The notes under the pieces are model-generated. The model made no database searches, was not told the DNA's origin, and saw nothing but the letters and a program-made list of their open reading frames with translations. Both the position numbers and the translations under genes were made by a program. A DNA stretch of 64,000 nucleotides from JBPRGG01 sp051418075. GTDB taxonomy: Bacteria > Bacteroidota > Bacteroidia > Cytophagales > Cyclobacteriaceae. The stretch covers positions 160,029-224,028 of the forward strand of contig JBPRGG010000089.1 of assembly GCA_051418075.1 (NCBI GenBank), written 5' to 3'. Shown in pieces: positions 61,274 to 64,000 of this stretch. The stretch's first letter is position 1. The number at the start of each line of letters is the position of its first letter.

Positions 61274-63943
61274 ATGACTTTAACTGAAAAGAGGGTATTA
61301 GGGTTTTGGGTTTTATTGGGTTTTTTGATTATAAATAATCATTCATATGGCCAGCAGATACCTGGCAACCAGGATCCGGCTCAATTACAGCGTATGACCC
61401 AGGGAAGATTGAGTGATTTAGAAGTGGAAAATCTGACCGATGCCCAATTACAGGAGTTTATCCAGCAGGCAGAATCACAGGGAATGAGCCAGGCTCAGAT
61501 TGAATCTATGTTAAGGCAACAAGGATTAAGCCAGGAGCAGATTCAAAGGTTGCGGGGACGTTTGCAAAATCTCAACCAAGGTGATTACGAGCAGTATTTA
61601 AGATCCCGCCGTAGCAGTGCTGATGCCAGGGAAAGTCTTTCTCCCCAGGATCAGTTGCTTTCCATCTTACAACGGGATTATGAATTACAAAAGCAACTGG
61701 AATTCCAGGCCCGTATATTTGGCTACTCTTTATTTCAAAATGCAGACCTTACGTTTGAGCCCAGCCTTAACATTGCCACACCGGCCAACTATAAAATAGG
61801 TCCGGGCGATGAGATCGTAATTGATATCTGGGGCGCTTCCGAAGCCAATTATATGTTGACTGTAAGTCCGGAGGGCTATGTATTTGTGAAAAACTTAGGT
61901 CCTATCTATATCAATGGCTTAAATATGGATGTGGCTTCAGCCCGGATCAAAGACCGGTTGTCCAATATATATTCCGGTTTAAGGGGCAGCAATCCTAATA
62001 CCTTTGCCCAGGTAAGCCTGGGAAGTGTGAGAAGTATTAAAGTAACCATTTTAGGTGAAGTCAATCAGCCAGGAACCTACACACTCAATTCCCTGGCCAC
62101 AGTATTCAATGCGCTATATGCCTCCGGAGGCCCCTCCATCAATGGATCCTTCCGGAATGTAGAAATTGTAAGAAACAACATGGTCATCAATGTACTGGAC
62201 ATCTATGATTTCCTGGTAGATGGCAGCCAGGAAAACAACATCCGTTTGGAAGACCAGGATGTGGTGAGAGTAACCCCTTATTTAAACCGGGTGGAAATCA
62301 TCGGAGAGGTCAAAAGAGATGAAGAAGTTTATGAGTTACAGCAGGGAGAGGATGTAGCAGATTTAATTCGTTATGCCGGAGGTTTTACTGATAAAGCCTA
62401 TTCCCATTCATTAAAGATCCGAAGAAATACTGAAAGAGCCCGTAAAGTAATTGATGTGGATCAGTCTGAATTTGAGGAATTTACAATGCAGGGGGGTGAT
62501 ATGGTTAATGTGGAGCCCATCCTTAATCGTTTTGATAACCGGGTACAGATCACCGGGGCCGTATTCAGGGAAGGAGAATATGAACTGGAAGATGGAATGA
62601 GTTTAAATGATCTGTTGCAAAAATCGGAAGGTTTAAGAGGCGATGCCTTTATGGAAAGAGGCACTATATACCGAACAAATGAAGATTTTTCTACTGAAGT
62701 AATTCCTTTTAATGTACGAGAGATTCTTAAAGGAGCAGATCAGGATATTTTATTGCATAGAGAAGACCTGGTGAAAATCTCCTCCATATATGATCTGAAC
62801 GAGGAGTTTTTTGTGCAAATTGAAGGTGAAGTACAGGAAAGTGGCACATTTCCCTTTATGGAAAATATGACCATTGAAGATTTGATCATGCAGGCCGGTG
62901 GCTTGATGGAATCAGCCTCCAATTCCAATGTAGAGGTAGCCAGAAGGTACAAGCCAGCCAATGAAGACCAGGTTTCCAACCGTGTGGCTCAGATCTATAC
63001 TTTTAAGGTGTCGGAAAACCTGACCATGGAAGAAGCCGATCTGAATTTCACCTTACAACCTTTCGATATGGTATTTATCCGACGCTCTCCCGGTTACCAG
63101 ATCCAGCAGACTGTACGGATTGAGGGAGAAGTATTATATCCGGGTGTTTATGGTATCCAATCCAAAAATGAAAGGATCTCCGACCTGATAGCCCGGGCCG
63201 GGGGCTTGACCAGTGAAGCCTATGTGGAAGGAGCCACTTTCAGAAGGAGGCAAAGGGTATTTGACTCTGAAGAAGAGGATAAGATGCGCCGGGATAAGTT
63301 AAGGCAATTGAAGCAAAGAAATCTGGGAAATAATGATATTGCTTTTAACGAGTCGGAGCGGTTACGTTATGAACGAATCAGAAGGATTCAGATCCAAAAC
63401 CAGCAAAACAATAGTAACACGGAAACGAATAGGCCTCCTTATGATCCCATGTATTTAAATGAAGACAGCTTAATTCAGACCCAAACATATGTGGTAGAAC
63501 GTGAAGCCATTGGGATCAGATTAAATGAGATATTAGAAAATCCTGGCACTGCATATGACCTGTTCTTGCAGGATGGTGATGTGCTCCGAATACCAAAAGA
63601 ATTGCAAACCGTTAAACTCGAGGGGGAACTATTGTATCCTATTACTGTAAGATATGATAATAATCGGGGCTTTATGCATTATGTGTCACAAGCGGGTGGC
63701 TTTACCACAGAGGCCCAGAAGAAAAAAGCTTATGTAGTATATGCCAATGGAGCAGTAGATCGCACCAGGAATTTTTTATTTTTCAGAAATTATCCGAGGA
63801 TAGAGCCTGGGGCTCAAATCATTGTACCTACTCAGCCGCCTAAAAATCCTATGGGGGTGCAGGGCTGGATTGCCGTTTCTTCCAGTTTGGCTTCTTTGGG
63901 TTTATTGATAGTGACTTTGGCTAATAATTTAAGTAATCAATAA
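61274..63943 (+). CDS. Polysaccharide export protein with Poly_export and multiple SLBB domains
   Basis: A signal peptide (about residues 1-26) precedes a Gln-rich helical region (residues about 30-115, e.g. DAQLQEFIQQAESQGMSQAQ). A Poly_export domain follows (about 170-255: YKIGPGDEIVIDIWGAS and SPEGYVFVKNLGPIYINGL). Six SLBB-like repeats each begin with a G-E-V strand: VTILGEVNQPGTY, VEIIGEVKRDEEV, VQITGAVFREGEY, VQIEGEVQESGTF, VRIEGEVLYPGVY and VKLEGELLYP. A C-terminal helix (WIAVSSSLASLGLLIVTLA) ends the protein. It should form the Wza-like outer membrane or periplasmic channel for exopolysaccharide, and marks the start of the locus running off the right edge. Confidence 0.92.
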   Translation: MTLTEKRVLGFWVLLGFLIINNHSYGQQIPGNQDPAQLQRMTQGRLSDLEVENLTDAQLQEFIQQAESQGMSQAQIESMLRQQGLSQEQIQRLRGRLQNLNQGDYEQYLRSRRSSADARESLSPQDQLLSILQRDYELQKQLEFQARIFGYSLFQNADLTFEPSLNIATPANYKIGPGDEIVIDIWGASEANYMLTVSPEGYVFVKNLGPIYINGLNMDVASARIKDRLSNIYSGLRGSNPNTFAQVSLGSVRSIKVTILGEVNQPGTYTLNSLATVFNALYASGGPSINGSFRNVEIVRNNMVINVLDIYDFLVDGSQENNIRLEDQDVVRVTPYLNRVEIIGEVKRDEEVYELQQGEDVADLIRYAGGFTDKAYSHSLKIRRNTERARKVIDVDQSEFEEFTMQGGDMVNVEPILNRFDNRVQITGAVFREGEYELEDGMSLNDLLQKSEGLRGDAFMERGTIYRTNEDFSTEVIPFNVREILKGADQDILLHREDLVKISSIYDLNEEFFVQIEGEVQESGTFPFMENMTIEDLIMQAGGLMESASNSNVEVARRYKPANEDQVSNRVAQIYTFKVSENLTMEEADLNFTLQPFDMVFIRRSPGYQIQQTVRIEGEVLYPGVYGIQSKNERISDLIARAGGLTSEAYVEGATFRRRQRVFDSEEEDKMRRDKLRQLKQRNLGNNDIAFNESERLRYERIRRIQIQNQQNNSNTETNRPPYDPMYLNEDSLIQTQTYVVEREAIGIRLNEILENPGTAYDLFLQDGDVLRIPKELQTVKLEGELLYPITVRYDNNRGFMHYVSQAGGFTTEAQKKKAYVVYANGAVDRTRNFLFFRNYPRIEPGAQIIVPTQPPKNPMGVQGWIAVSSSLASLGLLIVTLANNLSNQ

Positions 63944-63950
63944 ATATATT

Positions 63951-64000
63951 TTGAAGACAGGAGAAAAAGATATAGAAAGATATACTCAAAAGGAGATGAA
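63951..64000 (+). CDS. Possible start of the next polysaccharide-locus gene (partial)
   Basis: An open frame begins at TTG 63951, 7 bp after the SLBB gene stop, and stays open to the window edge (about 16 codons, hydrophilic: KTGEKDIERYTQKE). A chain-length determinant (Wzz-like) gene often follows here. Too little is present to identify it, and a later start is possible. Confidence 0.3.
   Translation, partial: MKTGEKDIERYTQKEM

Noticed and set aside
1..64000. CRISPR arrays, tRNA or rRNA genes, transposases, phage genes
   Set aside because: No regularly spaced direct repeats, no TTCGANNC-bearing cloverleaf candidates in the intergenic regions, and no transposase, integrase or phage structural motif was found by reading both strands.

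Overview
The window looks like chromosomal DNA from a member of the Bacteroidota, most likely a Cytophagales-type marine or environmental bacterium. This rests on several signs: a PorW/SprE-like type IX secretion lipoprotein, a secreted glycoside hydrolase ending in a type IX sorting domain, DUF4834 and DUF4382 proteins, an ATP synthase operon without the beta and epsilon genes, a zinc-finger-less AccD, genes with little Shine-Dalgarno signal, and several matches to the Bacteroidota -7 promoter element TAnnTTTG. The sequence is moderately AT-rich throughout. I see no rRNA, tRNA, CRISPR array, prophage or transposase gene.

Layout. 1-8.6 kb: the start of a TonB energy transducer (minus strand), then plus-strand carB (without its allosteric domain), a DUF4834 protein, accD, a radical SAM protein, a lone nqrF and an arginase-fold protein with a degraded metal site. 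8.7-13.1 kb: a membrane acyltransferase, a membrane-bound LytTR regulator and a type IX-secreted GH5 enzyme. 13.2-20.0 kb: a minus-strand porW - PBP1A - uvrC run with overlapping or abutting genes. 20.0-27.0 kb: an M23 peptidase and bactofilin pair running straight into atpZ-atpI-like-atpB-E-F-H-A-G. A terminator-like hairpin lies between atpE and atpF, and a strong terminator follows atpG. 27-33 kb: a UbiA-like protein, a lipoprotein, an ECF sigma factor, its probable membrane-anchored partner with a beta-barrel-like C-terminus, and an FtsX-type permease. 33-49 kb: mostly single genes, including surface lipoproteins, an aromatic amino acid decarboxylase, a K+ channel, a five-FAS1-domain protein, a LytS/LytR pair, an Lrp regulator, a Tat-exported aldo/keto reductase, a NUMOD4-HNH protein and an M1 aminopeptidase. 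49-53 kb: an orphan subtilase-propeptide-like protein, rsmI, lnt, suhB and a 59-aa Cys-containing membrane protein. 53.5-58.2 kb: a minus-strand ccmB-C-D-E-F cytochrome c maturation cluster with a CXXXY-type CcmE and no ccmA. 58.5-64 kb: the start of a surface polysaccharide locus with gmd, fcl and a multi-SLBB export protein. A small cassette, made of a four-helix-bundle (S23/IVP family) gene between imperfect inverted repeats, sits between gmd and fcl.

How the genes fit together. NqrF (part of the Na+ pump), the ccm cluster and the ATP synthase serve respiration. The c-subunit sequence looks proton-type. PBP1A, the M23 peptidase, bactofilin, Lnt and PorW serve the envelope and secretion. 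gmd and fcl supply GDP-L-fucose to the exopolysaccharide locus that starts at the right edge.

The most unusual structure is the inverted-repeat-bounded four-helix-bundle cassette (about 59623-60165). Next are the sigma factor/beta-barrel pair, the stand-alone propeptide-like protein, the atpE/atpF hairpin, and several enzymes that have lost canonical domains or ligands (CarB, AccD, the arginase-like protein, the UbiA-like protein). All functions are inferred from reading the sequence; no database search was run.
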